DNA of 14,428 nt from positions 1-14,428 of the forward strand of contig JADGKB010000201.1 of NCBI GenBank assembly GCA_027604185.1, written 5' to 3'. Below the pieces are notes generated by a model, which was given only the letters and a program-made list of their open reading frames with translations, did not search any database and had not been told where the DNA came from. The DNA comes from Boothiomyces macroporosus (Eukaryota > Chytridiomycota > Chytridiomycetes > Rhizophydiales > Terramycetaceae). Within the stretch, counting starts at the first letter, position 1; the number at the start of each line of letters is the position of its first letter. This document shows, in pieces, positions 13,211 to 14,428 of the stretch. Made by a program: the position numbers and the translations under genes.

Positions 13211-14293
13211 TTGTATTTTAGATAATTATTGGGGAGTTTGGTTTTCAATTTATATCTTTGGCAGCACGTTGTTTTTTCATCTACATGTGGAGGACCAGAC
13301 AATTTCGTATGGTGTGGATACGGTACCCAAAGAGACCTTCCTTTTTTCATGAAAACTGCGGAAACCTACATAGCCCACTCGGCCATGTGATGAGATCAAC
13401 TGCTGGAAAAGGGTTGAAATAATGACTTGAATTAAAGACTTTTTCTTTGGATAAAATAAATGAATTCAGCTCAAAGACTTCCGGGTCTACTGGTGTAATT
13501 ATTTTTGCTTGATTGATGTCTCTTTTTTTCATTGTGCCAACATGAGTACACTGACCAAAATGAAACAAAGAGAAAACAGATTCCATTAAGACCAAAATTT
13601 GAGCAACTTTTCACCTTGATACTTTTCAAAAGCTATTTGAGTTTAAAGTAATTCAACAAACTACTCTTGCACTTTATAAGGGGTTAAAAAATACGGAAGT
13701 AAAATTCAGGTTGCAATCACTATTAAACCAATTGTTTTGTACATAAATTTAAAGAGTATCTTACTAACATATCGGACGATTAGTTGATTTTCCATCAAGC
13801 AAAGATCACAATCACCAAGTAATACAATGGTAACAATAATTCAGATAGGAAGGTAATCTTTGAAGCTAAAACTATGACTGCATTTTGAGGGTAATTGTAT
13901 CGGCAATCTACCGAAAAGGTGCCAAAAACCAAAGTGATAGTAAATAATAGACCCATTTATAGATGTAATCCAGTCAAATAGCCCTTTATTGACTCTGAGG
14001 ACGATCTGTTGGTATTCTAGAAGTTGAAATTATGCCAATTTTGATTTTCCAAAATATTCGTTCCTGTCAAACTGGCAATATTATCAATTCAGCTGTCCGG
14101 TGAGTAGATCTCTAAAATTTTACACAAGTTTAACTGCCAGCGTAGATATTAATTCAGGATATCTTGCTCAAATTCTTGAAACATTAGAGTTCTTAGGCAA
14201 CTGGTTTTGCAGTGTTCAATTCAATAAGTTATTCCAAAAAACATGTCTACTACTTTACAACCGGCTAGTATACGAAATTTCAATCCAGCAGCC
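13211..14293. other. Gene-poor stretch of about 1.1 kb
   Basis: No confident gene. A minus-strand ATG frame at 13347-13586 (79 aa, MESVFSLFHFG...) has balanced composition, and CTTATAAAG read on the minus strand lies near 13675, but it matches nothing I know. A plus-strand frame without ATG runs about 105 codons to 14336. A short plus-strand ATG frame begins at 14243 in a good context (AAAAACATGTCT) and stops after 26 codons at the tandem repeat. The left end carries the promoter of the EXORDIUM-like gene. Confidence 0.4.
13249..13255 (-). promoter_or_regulatory. TATA-like box for the EXORDIUM-like gene
   Basis: ATATAAA read on the minus strand, ending about 39 nt before the start codon at 13210. 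That spacing implies a very short 5' leader. It was chosen because it is the nearest TATA element to this start. Confidence 0.4.
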
Positions 14294-14428
14294 CTACTTT
14301 CGAGGATGGCGGTCATCTTCTAGATATTTTGGTTGATCTCCACAAGAGTAATCTTCTAGATATTTTGGTTGATCTCCACAAGAGTAATCTTCTAGATATT
14401 TTGGTTGATCTCCACAAGAGTAATCTTC
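14294..14428 (-). CDS. Possible 3' end of a repeat protein (YSCGDQPKYLED units), partial
   Basis: Read on the minus strand, the 36-bp repeat encodes three perfect copies of YSCGDQPKYLED, followed by DRHPRK and a TAG at 14294-14296. The frame is open to the window edge (44 residues). Codon choices (GGA, CAA, CCA, AAA, GAA, GAT) suit the AT-rich genes nearby. One cysteine per unit and no KR site argue against a Kex2-processed peptide precursor. The plus strand is also open through the array (LLDILVDLHKSN units), but no ATG starts that frame. The coding strand is therefore a preference, not a proof. Confidence 0.4.
   Translation of the reverse strand, partial: EDYSCGDQPKYLEDYSCGDQPKYLEDYSCGDQPKYLEDDRHPRK
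14315..14428. repeat. 36-bp tandem repeat at the window edge, 3.2 perfect copies
   Basis: Units start at 14315, 14351 and 14387, and a fourth begins at 14423 and is cut by the edge. The copies are identical base for base over the visible part. The unit length is a multiple of three. If the window ends where a contig ends, the array may be a true minisatellite at which assembly stopped, or an assembly artefact. Confidence 0.95.

Noticed and set aside
14265..14428. Plus-strand frame LLDILVDLHKSN through the 36-bp array
   Set aside because: There is no in-frame ATG after the preceding stop. Reaching it from the ATG at 14243 would need a 35-nt intron with a poor donor (GTCATC). The minus-strand frame with a clean stop is preferred.
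14315..14428. CRISPR-like array
   Set aside because: The units are contiguous with no unique spacers, and the genome is eukaryotic.

Overview
The window looks like nuclear DNA of a fungus, most likely an AT-rich early-diverging lineage; the lineage is inferred and could not be checked. The evidence is CCA-less eukaryotic tRNA genes ending in T-runs, spliceosomal GT..AG introns, AATAAA signals, Kex2-type KR sites in secreted proteins, a carboxypeptidase Y, a Trf4-type poly(A) polymerase, a mitoribosomal protein and a secreted protein family I know from fungi. No mobile element or virus was recognised.

Layout, left to right. The 3' end of an Ala/Gly/Val-rich gene (to 152) is followed by a minisatellite and a tRNA-His/tRNA-Gln pair (514-658). 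A gene-poor kilobase follows. Next is a secreted GH18-like protein (1623-2582, +), convergent with a three-exon serine carboxypeptidase (2599-4112, -). A tRNA-Gly(GCC)/tRNA-Gly(TCC) pair (4287-4428) precedes a Trf4-like non-canonical poly(A) polymerase (4559-6283, +). Then come tRNA-Thr(AGT), a cysteine-free mucin-like type I membrane protein (6760-7998, -) and an LRR protein with a C-terminal F-box-like stretch (8387-9868, -). Two more copies of the Gly tRNA pair (9996-10138 and 11513-11654, both -) flank a compact convergent pair of mitochondrial genes: ribosomal protein mL53 (10564-10883, +) and holo-ACP synthase/PPT2 (10889-11277, -). The right part holds a DUF1475-like membrane protein (11892-12239, -), a secreted EXORDIUM/PHI-1-like protein (12347-13210, -), about 1 kb with no clear gene, and a 36-bp tandem repeat running off the edge that probably encodes a 12-residue repeat.

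The most striking feature is the introns. All four that can be proven by restoring family-conserved protein sequence are only 20 or 21 nt long: two in the carboxypeptidase, one in mL53, one in PPT2. All start GTAA and end AG. Three have TTAA(C/T) shortly before the acceptor, and three bring an in-frame stop if retained. Such lengths are known in some ciliates and nucleomorphs and are far below ordinary fungal introns. Standard gene finders with a minimum intron length would truncate or mis-end these genes.

Other themes are very tight packing (convergent stops 5 and 16 bp apart, with AATAAA overlapping the stop codon in three genes) and tRNA pairs separated by 2-3 nt that are probably transcribed together. 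Several products enter the secretory pathway (GH18-like, carboxypeptidase, mucin-like, EXORDIUM-like), and two act in mitochondria. No operon-like functional pathway beyond that is evident.
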